Source: Xylanimonas allomyrinae
GTDB lineage: Bacteria; Actinomycetota; Actinomycetes; Actinomycetales; Cellulomonadaceae
Reading direction: 5' to 3'
Assembly: GCF_004135345.1 (NCBI RefSeq)
Contig: NZ_CP035495.1
Span: 3,100,001 to 3,164,000 of the forward strand
Length of the DNA stretch: 64,000 nt
Of this stretch, positions 8,074 through 18,200 are shown piece after piece (within the stretch, counting starts at the first letter, position 1; every line of letters begins with the position of its first letter). The position numbers and the translations under genes were made by a program. The notes under the pieces were generated by a model. That model did no database searches. It was given only the letters and a program-made list of their open reading frames with translations, and was not told the origin of the DNA.

Positions 8074-9657
8074 TCACCGCGAGCGGCGCCCCAGGAGCTG
8101 TTGCGCCACGAGGTGACCGGACCCGCCCGCGAGCCCCGCGCCCGGATGGGTCGCCGCGCCGATGTGCCAGACGCCGGGCACCACCGTGCGGTGCCGGGCC
8201 GCGCCGGGGAACGGGCGCCACAGGAGGTTCTGGTCCAGCTCAGCGTCACCGCCGTACGGGTCGCCGCCGACGGCGTTGGGGTTGGCCGCGTGCAGGTCGG
8301 CCGGAGTGATGAGGTCGGCGGCGAGCACCGTCGCGCGCACCCCCGGGGCGAACGCCTCGAGCCGGTCGAGCACGCGGTCCAGGAACCGGTCCCGCAGGGT
8401 CGCCTCGGCCCAGCCGCCGCGCGTGTCGATGAGCCCGGCGGCGTCGCCCACGGGAGCGAACGGCACCTCCTGGAGCTGCAACCACAGCGTCGCCTTGCCC
8501 TCGGGTGCGCGCTGCGGGTCGAGCAGGGTCTGCTGGCCGACCACGATCGTCGGCACCTGCGGGAGCAGCCCCGCGTCGGCCTGGGCGACGGCGACCCCGG
8601 TGCTGCCCGACCCGTCGCTCAGGTGGATCAGCGGCACCTCTCGCAGCGCCGGGTCCTCCCAGGGGACGGGCCGGTCGAGGGCCAGGTGGATCTGCGCCGC
8701 GCCACGGCCGGGGCGGTGGCGTGCGGCGTCGGCCCGCTGCCGCGCGACGGCGCCGGACTCCGCGAGCAACGTGCCGTACAGGGCCTGGGGCGACACGCTC
8801 GCGATCACGGTGCCGGCGTCGACGACGCCGGCCGACGTGCGTACCGCGCACGCCCGGCCGTGGCGCAGCTCGATCCCCTCGGCCTCCACCCCTGTGCGGA
8901 TGTCCACGCCGGCGTCGCGCAGCAGGGACTCGAACGCGGCCACGAACCGGCCGGCTCCGCCGTCGACCACGGGCAGGCCGAACTGGTGCAGGGTGGCCGC
9001 GAACACGGGGACCATGACGCCGCCCGTGGCGTGCTGCGGTCCCAGGCCGGCGTGCAGCAGCCACGGCGCCCACAGCGCGTCGGCCTCCCAGCCGTCGAAC
9101 TCGCGGCGCAGGAACGCCCTGCCGCTCGACATCGCGTCGCGGGCCAACGACGCCACGCCGCGGCGTCCGAGCGCGCGCAGGGCACGCCAGCCGAGCGCGC
9201 CCAGCGTTCGCCCCGAGCCGAGCTCGCCGCCGAGAGCGCCGAACACGGTGCCGGCGCGCGCGCCGAACGCGTCGAGCATCGCCAGGTAGGTCTCGCGGTC
9301 GCGGGCGCGGGAGAACCCCGCGGCCGTGCGCCCGGGGTCCCGGTACCCCACCACGGTGCGTCGTTCGCCGCCGACGTCGGCGGTGCTCGCGGTGAGGGCG
9401 CCGTCCGTGTTGCGATACCGCGCGCCACGAGCCTCCAGGTCCGCACCGAGCAGCGCGTAGGCACCGCCGGAGACGAACAGGGGGTGCCACGACGAGTAGA
9501 CGTCGTGCACGAAGCCGGGCAGGGTCCGCTCCTGCGAGGCGATGAACCCGCCGAGCCGGGGGGCACGCTCCAGAAGGGTGACCGTGCGGCCCGCGCGTGC
9601 CAGCTCGGCGGCCGCGACGAGTCCGTTGATGCCGGAGCCGACGACGACGATGCTCAT
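8074..9657 (-). CDS. FAD-dependent oxidoreductase, phytoene-desaturase (CrtI)-like family
   Basis: The 527-residue protein opens with a Rossmann FAD motif VVVGSGINGLVAAAELARAGRTVTLLER and LGGF, as in the CrtI/phytoene-dehydrogenase-like amine oxidase superfamily. A C-terminal FAD-binding segment (WHIGAATHPGAGLAGGSGHLVAQQLL) is also typical. Its ATG overlaps the stop of the StyA2B gene (ATGA), so it belongs to the monooxygenase operon as its last gene. No carotenoid genes are nearby. I infer it oxidises an intermediate of the aromatic or indole pathway; the substrate is unknown. Confidence 0.85.
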   Translation of the reverse strand: MSIVVVGSGINGLVAAAELARAGRTVTLLERAPRLGGFIASQERTLPGFVHDVYSSWHPLFVSGGAYALLGADLEARGARYRNTDGALTASTADVGGERRTVVGYRDPGRTAAGFSRARDRETYLAMLDAFGARAGTVFGALGGELGSGRTLGALGWRALRALGRRGVASLARDAMSSGRAFLRREFDGWEADALWAPWLLHAGLGPQHATGGVMVPVFAATLHQFGLPVVDGGAGRFVAAFESLLRDAGVDIRTGVEAEGIELRHGRACAVRTSAGVVDAGTVIASVSPQALYGTLLAESGAVARQRADAARHRPGRGAAQIHLALDRPVPWEDPALREVPLIHLSDGSGSTGVAVAQADAGLLPQVPTIVVGQQTLLDPQRAPEGKATLWLQLQEVPFAPVGDAAGLIDTRGGWAEATLRDRFLDRVLDRLEAFAPGVRATVLAADLITPADLHAANPNAVGGDPYGGDAELDQNLLWRPFPGAARHRTVVPGVWHIGAATHPGAGLAGGSGHLVAQQLLGRRSR

Positions 9658-11438
9658 GACGCCACCGAACGGTGTGCGGCCGTGTCGTGGTACGCCCCCG
9701 CGTGGAACACCAGCGGCGCTCCGGGTCGCGCGGCGTACTGCTCGATCTCGCCGATGTACACCACGTGGTCACCGGCGTCGTGCCGCGCCACGGTGCGGCA
9801 CTCGAAGGTCGCGACCGTGCCGTCCAGCACCGGGACGCCGGCGACGCCCTCGGTCACCGCGACGCCCTGGAACTTGTCGGTCGCCGCGGAGCCGAACTGC
9901 CGTGACAGCGGGTGCTGGTCGCTGGCCAGCACGTTGACGGCGAAGTGCGTGGCCTGGGCGAAGTGCGGCAGGCTGCGCAGGTGCTTCGAGGGGCACCACA
10001 GGACGAGCGGCGGGTCGAGCGACACCGAGGCGAAGGAGTTCGCCGTCACGCCCACACGCTTGCCGTCGGGCGTCAGGGTGGTGATCACGGTGACGCCGGT
10101 GGCGAACTGGCCCAGGGCGGAGCGCAGGTCGCGCAGGTCGAACGGCGCGTCCTCCTCGGCGGCCTTGACCCGCACGTACTCCTCTGCGGCGGACGCGTCG
10201 GTCCACCAGGGGAAGAGCGTGCGCGGGTCCTCGAACCCGCCGACCACGGCCTGGGCGAGCGTGGGGTGGTCGGCCGCCTCCCGCAGCAGCCGTTGCTGCA
10301 CGGCGCCGAGCCCGCCCAGCAGGCCGTTGGTCCACGACGTGGGCCACTGGGCCCAGGCACGCCAGTACTCCTCGAAGGTGTGGCGCATCCACTCCTCGTC
10401 GAAGGCGCCGGCCCCGCGGCGCTCGATCGCGTCGAGGTAGTGCTGAGCGGCGATCGTCGCGTTGTTCGACCCCTGGCCGGTCAGCGGGTCGTTGAGCACG
10501 ACGGCGTCGCCGAGGCCCAGCACGCGGGCACCGCTGGGCAGGATCCCGACGGGGTTCCGCACGATGGGCGTGATCCTGCCGCGCAGGACGGCTCCAGGAT
10601 CGGTGAGCTGCGCGTCGGCGAACCGCTTCGCCTCCTGCGGCAGCACGTCGGCGAGCAGGTCGAGGCTGCGTTCCAGGTGCTCGGCGGGCGTCGTCACGTC
10701 GTCCCAGCGGTCCATCGGACCGCCGGGCACGCCCTCGAACACGAGCATCCGGCACGGCCCGCCGACCGTCAGCCCGGGGAAGGTGAAGAACTCGCCGACG
10801 CCGGGCAGCAGGTGCAGGCGGAGGGTGTCGTCGTCGGGCCGCTCGATCGGGTCGGGGTCGACGTAGGTGACGGCGCACACGCGCCGCGGCCGGTCGTACG
10901 GGCTGCGTGCGCGGTCGGTGGCGAAGACCTGGGAGAGCTCGCCCTTCCCGGTGCCGACGACGACGAGGTCGTGATCGGCGGCGAGCGCCTCCAGCTCACG
11001 CACGCCCGCGTGCTGGAGGCGGACCTCGCCCCCGGCGTCCTCGAACTGGCGGAGCCAGCCGTGGACCTTGATCCGCTGGTCGACGGAGAGCGCAGGCCGT
11101 TCCAGGGCCGCCGACCATGCGGGCGCGTGACCGTGCACGGTGATCCCGATGGCGGTGATGCGGACCGCCTCGGCGTCGCGGACGACGTCGGGGTCCAGCG
11201 GCCGCTGCACCGACAGCGCGGGGCCGAAGAGGCACTGGCTGGACAGGATCGGGCCGTCGAGGATCTCCTCGGCCGACCTGTCCGACACCAGGGTCACCGC
11301 GTGCCCCGCGGCCTGAAGGCCGAGGGCGAGCTGCATCCCGGCCTCCCCGGCGCCGACCACGGCCACGCGTCGCTCGGCCGTGGCACCGGCCGTGGCGCCT
11401 GCCGTGGCACCGGCCGTGGCACCTGCCGCGGCACTCAT
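9654..11438 (-). CDS. styA2B: StyA2B-type fusion: flavoprotein monooxygenase plus flavin reductase
   Basis: This 594-residue protein joins a StyA-like FAD monooxygenase domain (about residues 22-420, Rossmann VAVVGAGEAGMQLALGL, then SSQCLF and SVDQRI) to a StyB-like flavin:NADH reductase domain (about 425-594, LRSALGQFATGVTVITT...VTANSFASVSLDPPLVL). The fusion matches the StyA2B architecture known from Rhodococcus opacus 1CP, where it mainly supplies reduced FAD to StyA1. The start is the ATG at 11438, which overlaps the styA1 stop. The N-terminus holds a short GATA-repeat tail encoded by 12-bp tandem repeats. A much longer upstream open frame is read-through over styA1. Confidence 0.93.
   Translation of the reverse strand: MSAAAGATAGATAGATAGATAERRVAVVGAGEAGMQLALGLQAAGHAVTLVSDRSAEEILDGPILSSQCLFGPALSVQRPLDPDVVRDAEAVRITAIGITVHGHAPAWSAALERPALSVDQRIKVHGWLRQFEDAGGEVRLQHAGVRELEALAADHDLVVVGTGKGELSQVFATDRARSPYDRPRRVCAVTYVDPDPIERPDDDTLRLHLLPGVGEFFTFPGLTVGGPCRMLVFEGVPGGPMDRWDDVTTPAEHLERSLDLLADVLPQEAKRFADAQLTDPGAVLRGRITPIVRNPVGILPSGARVLGLGDAVVLNDPLTGQGSNNATIAAQHYLDAIERRGAGAFDEEWMRHTFEEYWRAWAQWPTSWTNGLLGGLGAVQQRLLREAADHPTLAQAVVGGFEDPRTLFPWWTDASAAEEYVRVKAAEEDAPFDLRDLRSALGQFATGVTVITTLTPDGKRVGVTANSFASVSLDPPLVLWCPSKHLRSLPHFAQATHFAVNVLASDQHPLSRQFGSAATDKFQGVAVTEGVAGVPVLDGTVATFECRTVARHDAGDHVVYIGEIEQYAARPGAPLVFHAGAYHDTAAHRSVAS
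11377..11436 (-). repeat. Five 12-bp tandem units in the 5' end of styA2B
   Basis: Units close to GCCGTGGCACCG on the + strand repeat five times and encode the GATA-type N-terminal tail of the monooxygenase fusion. The units adjoin the start codon and the styA1 stop, so a copy-number change would only lengthen or shorten the tail. Confidence 0.85.
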
Positions 11439-12673
11439 GCGGGCGTCCGGAGCGCGATCTCGGCGAGGTACTGCTCGGCCCCGTGCGCGTCGAGGAAGTA
11501 GTGGCCGAAGTCCACCGGGTCGTCGAAGCCGTTCGCGAACCGGTGCGCGACCTGCGGATGCTCCGCGGCCGCGCCGAGGATCCGCAGCGCATGCTCGGGC
11601 GGCGGCAGCAGCAAGGTGTTCGTCCAGTCGACGACGGGCTTGCTGCGCGCCCAGTACCGCTCGAACGCGTTCTGCTGGAACGCGCGGTCGTAGGGCAGCC
11701 CGCCGTGGTCGAGGATGGCGTCGAGGTAGGTCTGCGCGCACTTGGACGCGTTGTTCGACCCCTGCCCGGTGATCGGGTCGTTGAGCACGACGACGTCGGC
11801 GATGCCCAGGACGGTCCGGCCCGACGGCAGCGTCGCCACGGGGTGGCGGACGGTCGGGGCGAACCGGCCCTGCAGCACCCCCAGGTCGTCGGTGAGCCGC
11901 ACGTCGGCCGCGCGCTCGGCCTCCCACGGCAGGTACTCGCGCAGGAAGTCGAGCGACGCCTCCAGGTGCTGCTCGGCCGTGAGCCCCACGAACCGGTCCA
12001 GGGGGCCGCCGGGCACGCCCTCGAACACGAAGATGTCGCACGGGCCGCTCAGCGTCAGGGCGGGGAAGACGAAGAACTCGCCCACGCCCGGCACGAGGTT
12101 GAAGCTCACGCGGGAGAACTCGGGGGTGGGCTTCAGGCCGTGGACGTAGGTCAGCGCGAGCGCGCGCTGCGGCGCGTCGAACGTGGAGCGTTGCGCGTCG
12201 CGCTCGAACAGCCGCGCGATGTCACCCTTTCCGGCCGCGACGACGACGAGGTCGGACTCCTTCGCGTACCGCTCGAGGTCGTCGATGCCCGCCTGCTCGT
12301 ACACGACCTGCCCGCCACGGGCCGCGAACAGGTCGATCAGGGCGGGGAACTTGATGCGCTGGTCGATCGCCTGGGCGGGCTCGTCGAGCCGCCCGGCCCA
12401 GGAGAACAGCGCCTTCCCCGGAGCCGTGGGGTCGGCGGCCGTGAAGCCGACGCCCTGGACCGGCGGCGCGTCGTCCCACAGGTCGATGCCCACGGAGCGC
12501 TCGAACCTCAACGCGGTCGGGAACATGCACTGCGAGGAGGACACGCGGCCTTCGCGGATCTGATCCGGCGTGCGATCGGAGACGAGCCGCACGGTGTACC
12601 CGTGCTGAAGCAGACCGAGCCCGAGCTGAAGGCCGGACTGGCCGGCCCCGACGATGGTGATGGTGCGTCTCAT
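11435..12673 (-). CDS. styA1: StyA1-type styrene/indole monooxygenase oxygenase component
   Basis: A two-component group E flavoprotein monooxygenase (412 aa) that uses FADH2 from a reductase and O2 to epoxidise styrene or indole. The Rossmann motif TITIVGAGQSGLQLGLGLLQHG opens the protein, and SDRTPDQI and the SSSQCMF segment follow. Residues 46 and 48 are Ser and Gln, and the residue aligned to styrene-enzyme Ser96 is Ala (EPAQAIDQR). As I recall, indole monooxygenases carry Ser46, Gln48, Met76 and Ala96 where styrene enzymes carry Asn, Val, His and Ser. Three of four fit indole; the Met76 position is not met. The ATG at 12673 has GGAAG upstream. FADH2 probably comes from the fused reductase of the overlapping styA2B. 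Confidence 0.92.
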   Translation of the reverse strand: MRRTITIVGAGQSGLQLGLGLLQHGYTVRLVSDRTPDQIREGRVSSSQCMFPTALRFERSVGIDLWDDAPPVQGVGFTAADPTAPGKALFSWAGRLDEPAQAIDQRIKFPALIDLFAARGGQVVYEQAGIDDLERYAKESDLVVVAAGKGDIARLFERDAQRSTFDAPQRALALTYVHGLKPTPEFSRVSFNLVPGVGEFFVFPALTLSGPCDIFVFEGVPGGPLDRFVGLTAEQHLEASLDFLREYLPWEAERAADVRLTDDLGVLQGRFAPTVRHPVATLPSGRTVLGIADVVVLNDPITGQGSNNASKCAQTYLDAILDHGGLPYDRAFQQNAFERYWARSKPVVDWTNTLLLPPPEHALRILGAAAEHPQVAHRFANGFDDPVDFGHYFLDAHGAEQYLAEIALRTPA

Positions 12674-12691
12674 GAGACTTCCTTCCGGGCG

Positions 12692-12761
12692 AGGGTGGTC
12701 ACGGCAGGGTGGTGACGGCAGGGTGGTGACGGCAGGGTGGTCACGGTGCGGTGGTCACGGT
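12692..12761. repeat. Five 14-bp tandem units between the SDR gene and styA1
   Basis: Units near AGGGTGGTGACGGC repeat five times with few changes. The SDR stop codon (12755-12757) sits in the last unit, and the array fills most of the 81-base gap to styA1. No palindrome or spacer structure is present, so this is not a CRISPR. It could vary the distance between SDR termination and styA1 initiation. Confidence 0.85.
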
Positions 12762-13582
12762 GCCGTGGTGCGGTCCGGGGCGAGGAGGGGGATGGCGGGG
12801 GTGCGCTGCTCGGGGCCGAGCGCGGAGTAGCCGCCGTCGGCGGCCCAGTCGGCGCCCGTCACGACGCTCGCGCGGTCGGACGCGAGGAACGCGACGACCT
12901 CGCCCACCTCGCGGGGCCGCCCGAGCCGGCCGAGCATGTGGAAGGCCGAGGCGACGTCGTCGGCGTGCGCGAGGTCGCCGGCCGATGCCTCCTCGATGAC
13001 GTGGGACCACGTCCAGCCGGGGCTGACGGAGTTGACCCGGATGCCGTCGCCGGCGAGGTCGAGGGCCTGGAGCCGGGTGAGCTGCACGAGCGCGGCCTTG
13101 CTGACCGGGTACACCCAGCGCCCGGTCTGGGCGACGCTCGACGAGATCGAGGTGACGTTGACGACGGCGCCCGTGCCGTGGGCCGCGAGCGGTCCACGGG
13201 CCAGCTCGACCAGCCGGGCGGCGCTGACCAGGTTGACGTCCAGGCCGCGCAGCCAGTCGCTCCGGGAGGTCGTGGCGCCGTCGTCCAGGTAGGTGGCGGC
13301 GAGGTTCACGACGACGTCCAGGCGGCCGTGCCGGGCCAGGCACCCGGCGACGAGCGCGGCCAGGGCGTCGTCGTCGGTGACGTCGGCGTGCTGCGCGTCG
13401 ACGCCGGGCGGGAGGGTCGCGAGGGCGTCGTCGTCGATGTCGGCGACCACGACCGCCGCGCCCTGCGCGGCCAGTGCCTCGACGACGCCCTGGCCGATCT
13501 TGGTGGCACCTCCGGTGACGAGCGCGACCCGTCCGGCGAGAGAGGCCCCGGGCGACCCCGGTGCGGTGTGCGGCGTGGCCAC
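12755..13582 (-). CDS. Short-chain dehydrogenase/reductase (SDR)
   Basis: A classical SDR of 275 aa from the GTG at 13582. Seen: an N-terminal cofactor motif VALVTGGATKIGQGV (a variant of TGxxxGxG), an NLAATY strand (NAAG-like), a catalytic Ser region TSISSS and the YPVSK active-site motif. An Asp after the second strand (VVVADID) suggests NAD(H). It is the first gene of the minus-strand monooxygenase operon. Known indole-degradation clusters (iif/ind) pair an indole monooxygenase with an SDR and an AraC regulator, so oxidation or reduction of an indole epoxide product is likely. A frame open to 13711 adds a low-complexity Arg-rich extension that I reject. Confidence 0.88.
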   Translation of the reverse strand: MATPHTAPGSPGASLAGRVALVTGGATKIGQGVVEALAAQGAAVVVADIDDDALATLPPGVDAQHADVTDDDALAALVAGCLARHGRLDVVVNLAATYLDDGATTSRSDWLRGLDVNLVSAARLVELARGPLAAHGTGAVVNVTSISSSVAQTGRWVYPVSKAALVQLTRLQALDLAGDGIRVNSVSPGWTWSHVIEEASAGDLAHADDVASAFHMLGRLGRPREVGEVVAFLASDRASVVTGADWAADGGYSALGPEQRTPAIPLLAPDRTTAP

Positions 13583-13776
13583 GGGCGGCTCCGATCCTCG
13601 GCGTCGGCGGCGGGTGCGTGGCGCGGCCCGCTGCGGTTGCCTGGAGTCAATCGCCCTGCCGACGGCGGCGGGTATCCTCCAGGCGCAGGTGATGTCCGTC
13701 ACGCGCGACATCGCCGCGGCCGGGACGCCGGGTGCGCCGCGGCCAGGATCGACGACGATCCGAGGGAGGAACCGCG

Positions 13777-14790
13777 ATGGCGCTCACGCCGCCTGTCGTC
13801 ATGCCGCAGCCGGCCCAGGTGCTCGCCTCACGGAACACGGTGCGCGCCGACGACGTCGGCCGGGCGCACGCGACGATCAGCGAGCTGTTCTGCGAGCACC
13901 GGCTCGCACCGGCGGAGCGCGGGCTGGTCCGGATGAGCCTGCGGTCCGCGCACGAACGGGGCGTGGGCATCGACCTGCTCGACTACGGGGCGCCGGTGCG
14001 GATCGCGCCCGTGGGGCTGGAGGACTTCCACCTCGTGCAGATCCCGCTCGCGGGCCGGGCCGCGATGGACGTGGGGCACGCCCACGTCGAGTCCTCGCCC
14101 TCGGTGGCGACGGTCCCGCCCGTCGAGCGGGAGTTCACGCTGACCTGGGACCGCGCGACGCCGCACCTGATCGTCTACGTGCGCCGCGACAGGCTCCTGT
14201 CCGTCGCGGGCGCAGTGTTCGGCACGATCGGCGGCGACGGGCTGCGGCTCGCGCCGCGCATGGCGCTCGACACGACGCAGGGCCGGGCGTTCCTGCGCGC
14301 CGTCTTCGAGATGCACGACGCGATCGAGCACACGGGCGCCGACGGTGCGTACGCGCGGGCGCTCGCGGTCGAGGTCATGCTGGCGAGGCTGCTCGCGGCC
14401 GTCGAGAGCTCCGCGAGCCGCTTCCTGTCCGCGTGGAGCTCGGCCGCGGTTCACGAGGCGACGCGTGGCGACCGGCTCTACCGCCGCTTCCTGGAGCGCG
14501 CGGAGGCCGACGCCGGGGCGCAGCCGACCATGGTGGCGATCGCCGAGGAGCTTCAGGTGCCGTTGCGCACCCTGCAGGACCATGTGCGCGCCGCCAGCGG
14601 CCGCACGCCGACCGCGATCCTGCGCGACGCACGGTTCCGTCAGGCGCGACGGCGCCTGCTGGACGGCGACCCGACCCGATGCACGGTCACGTCGGTGGCG
14701 CTCGCCTGCGGGTTCGGGCATCTGGGCAGGTTCTCGGCGGAGTACCGGATGCGGTACGGAGAGAGTCCGGTCGAGACGCTGCGGGGGTGA
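13777..14790 (+). CDS. AraC/XylS-family transcriptional regulator
   Basis: A 337-residue regulator with an N-terminal AraC-binding-like sensor domain (about 35-210) and a C-terminal double helix-turn-helix (about 245-335: MVAIAEELQVPLRTLQDHVRAASGRTP, then VTSVALACGFGHLGRFSAEYRMRYGESP). The start is the ATG at 13777 with GAGGGAGGA immediately upstream. It is divergent from the SDR-styA1-styA2B-oxidoreductase operon across 194 bases, so it probably controls that operon in response to the aromatic substrate. Confidence 0.92.
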   Translation: MALTPPVVMPQPAQVLASRNTVRADDVGRAHATISELFCEHRLAPAERGLVRMSLRSAHERGVGIDLLDYGAPVRIAPVGLEDFHLVQIPLAGRAAMDVGHAHVESSPSVATVPPVEREFTLTWDRATPHLIVYVRRDRLLSVAGAVFGTIGGDGLRLAPRMALDTTQGRAFLRAVFEMHDAIEHTGADGAYARALAVEVMLARLLAAVESSASRFLSAWSSAAVHEATRGDRLYRRFLERAEADAGAQPTMVAIAEELQVPLRTLQDHVRAASGRTPTAILRDARFRQARRRLLDGDPTRCTVTSVALACGFGHLGRFSAEYRMRYGESPVETLRG

Positions 14791-15240
14791 GGCGGGGCCG
14801 CCGCCCCGAGGCGCGCGGCGGCTCCCACCATCGTTTCGGCGCCACGCGCGCATCGCGGACATGAGCATCGACCGACGGGCGCAACCTCGCTCGTGAGGGT
14901 GCCGCACGGGAGGCGTGCGCCTGACCGGCGAGGGAGACGGGCCTCGACGGCCCGCATCTGCGCTGGTCACGAGTGGGCGCGCGCGGCCTGTCCAGGATGC
15001 GGGCACTTCGTGCTGCCGGAGACCGGGGCGCGCTGACCCCGCTGCCGTGGCCGGCGCGGGCACCGGGCGGGCCGATCACCGGGTGCCATCGCACCTGTCG
15101 TTGCGCGCCACTGCCTAGCGTGACGCGCCACCGGGGCAGCCCGACGTCATGGCGACGCCGAGCGCGGGTCCTGCCCGGTGAGACCGCCGTTGGCCGCGAG
15201 TGATGCGCGGGTCGCGGGACGTACATCAGGGAGCGGGACG
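14791..15240. other. Intergenic region ahead of the giant surface protein
   Basis: About 450 bases without a convincing gene. A GC-rich inverted repeat (GGGGC, CGCC, GCCCC) just after 14790 may end the AraC transcript. I see no clear sigma-70 promoter. Short open frames here show random GC-driven composition. Confidence 0.5.
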
Positions 15241-18200
15241 ATGCACAAGACTCGGATCAGCGGGACGCCCGTGGCGCAGGCGCGGCATGCCCGCAGCGCA
15301 GTCCGGCGAGGCCGGGGCGCCTGGCGCAGGGGGCTCGCGGCGAGCGTCGGCGCGCTGGCGGTTCTCGCGGCGTCGATCGTCGTCCCGACCGCCTTCGCCG
15401 CCCCGGCCGCGGCGGCTCTGGCCTCGGGCGTGGTGCTGGTCGACGCCAACGGCGACGGCGTGGTCTCGGCGATCGGGCGCGCAGGCGAGGTCGACAAGCC
15501 GCTGGCCGGTGCGACGGTCACGTTGACGGGGTCGACGCCCGGTCACGCCGGCTGGACCGCGCAGACCGCGGCGGACGGTTCGTGGTCGTTCCCGGCGGAC
15601 GGCGACTACTCGGCCTCACCAGGGCCGTTCACGGTGGTGGTCGACGTGGCCGGCGTCGCCGGGAACGTCTACGAGATGGCGGCGAGCACCGATGCCCTCG
15701 CGCGTGTGCCGGGCCATCCGCAGCAGGCGGTCTCGGAACCGTTCGAGGGTGGGGGCGAGCCGGTGGAGCTCGTCGGGCTGGCATACCCGACGTGGCGGTT
15801 CGACCTGGCGCTGGCCAACGACCCGGCCGGGTGGAACCAGAAAGCCGTCCTGACGGGGACGGCGCCCTTCGACGCCGCCGACGGCGACGGGGAGGACTCG
15901 GCGCCCGGGAACAACAGGGTGCGGACTGCCGACGTCGTGGCCTTCAACTGGTCGTTGACGGCGGCGCCGGAGGTGGCCCTGGGGGACACCGTCTCCGACG
16001 TGACGTTCGAGCAGACCATCACCCTGGACCCGGGTGCGGTCGCGAACCTCTCGCACATCCCGGCAGCCTGCGCGTCGGGGTCGATCACGGCTCTCCCGTC
16101 GGGCACCACGGTGCAGCCGCGGACCGACCCGCCGTCCGGGACGACCAGCCTGGTGCTGACCTGCAACCTTGGCGCGATCGGCCGCGACCGGACGGCCGTG
16201 CTGCTGCCGACCGACATCTGGGTGTCGGCCAACTCGGTGTCGACGGCGACGTTCTCGACCTCGGCGAGGGTCTACGCCACCGACGCCCACGGGGTGGCGG
16301 TGGCCCGCCCGTCGCAGGACGTGACGGCGGGGCCGTTCGAGATCACCGCGGTTCCGCGGTACGACCTGAGGAAGTGGGGTTTCGTCGCCTCCGGTCAGGG
16401 GCTCGCGACGTTCGACGGCGTCCCGAACACGCCGGTCGTGTTCCTGCAGGCGACGATCACCGTCTCGACCGACCGCCAGAGGGGGACCGAGGCATTCCAG
16501 CAGCCGGTCACGTTCGAGGAGGAGTTCTGGGCCACGTACACCGGTTCGGCGGGGCAGTTCGGCACCGCCGGCTCGATGGTGAAGGATCTGAAGTACCAGA
16601 TCTCGGGGTGCAGCTCCGCGGGCGGGCAGTCCAGCGGTGCCGTGTACGGGTACACGCACGCCAACTGGTCCGACGAGCGCGCGGTCGTCAACTCGGGCAA
16701 GTGCACCTTCGCGCGCAAGTCCCCGGGCGACCCGACGAGCGGCTACATCATGACGCTGGACGGGATCGACGCGTCGGGCTCGCGCTACCCGACGCAGACC
16801 GTCGGAGGGGCCGACCTGTCCGCGGGGCCGTTCTACGTTGCCTCGTACGTGGTGACGGTCCAGGTGCCGTACACGGAGCTGGACAAGGCGCAGGGAGCCG
16901 TCGACGACAACCGTGGGCAGCTCGCGTTCTACAACCGGGTGGGCGCGTTCGACCCGAAGGGGCGCTCGGGCACGTCGAACTTTGGTGCGGGGGTCGAACC
17001 GGGCTACTGCGACTCGGGTCTCTCGGCGGACGGCTCGACGCGCTGTCGGCCGATGGAGGGCGGGGACCGCAGCAACAACGTGGTGGGCCCGACCACGTCC
17101 ACCATCAACCCGCCGTCGGGCCTGTCGTGGAGCAAGACCCTCCAGGACTCCTTGTCCGCGTGGAAGGGCGAGCTCTCCAAGCTTCCTGAGTCCACCTGGG
17201 CTCACGACGGCGCGGCGCAGGTCCAGCCCGGCCAGGTTCACGGCAGCAGGATGTCCATCAGCAACCCGGGGCTCACCCCGTACTCAGGCATCGAACAGTG
17301 CGACGTGTTCGACAACACGGTCGCCAAGCTGGCGCCGCTGTACCAGACCAGCGGGCATCCCGACATGGCCAAGCTGCCGCACGACCTGTACTCGTACGTG
17401 ATCAGCGGCAGCAACGTCGACAACAACAAGGCGCTCACCGAGCTGTTCGTCGTCGAGTACGCGCACGTCGACCTGTCTGGGGACGACCCGAGCACGGGCG
17501 TGTTCCACGAGCAGACCAACCGGTACGAGGGCGACTGGACCAGGCAGCGAGCCACCACCTGCTCCGACGTGCCTGACACCGCGTGGCAGACCGACCCCGG
17601 CAAGGTGACCAACACCGCGACCGGCGTGACAGGAGTCGACGAGGTCAACGTCGCGCGCATGCGTGCGAAGGACCCGGACACCTACAGCCTCACCACCAGC
17701 GCCGGGTTCGGGTGGTGGCTCGCGTTCGAGCAGCGCGACACCTTCTACGGCGGCCCCCATGACGGGACGACGATCCCCGTGGGCACGGTGTTCGCGAACT
17801 TCGGTCGGTACCGCACGCTCCAGCCGTACCTGAACTGGAACAGCGCCACCTACGTCCCCGGCGCGGGGACGACGGCGGGCGTCCGACGTGAGGCGGAGTC
17901 CACCGACACCCAGGGCGACAGGTGGACGGTGACACGGGCGGTCATGTCGCTGCAGACCCGCACGGTCGCCACCAACGTCGGCAGCACGATGTCGTCGGGC
18001 GCGGCCGACGTCGGGGTGACCGGCGCGGCGATCGCAGGCAGGCCGGTCGTGTGGGAGGTGCTCGCGTCGCTGCGATCGGACCAGGGCGCTCCGGCGCCCG
18101 TGGACAACGTGGTGATCACCGAGACCTTGCCGAGGTACGTGACCTACGACGAGGCAGCGACGGAGGCACTGGTGGGCGGGACGCCCCCGTCGTCGTACAC

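Noticed and set aside
12692-12761. CRISPR-like or operator array
   Set aside because: Units are 14 bp with no spacers and no palindrome, so I keep them only as a tandem repeat.
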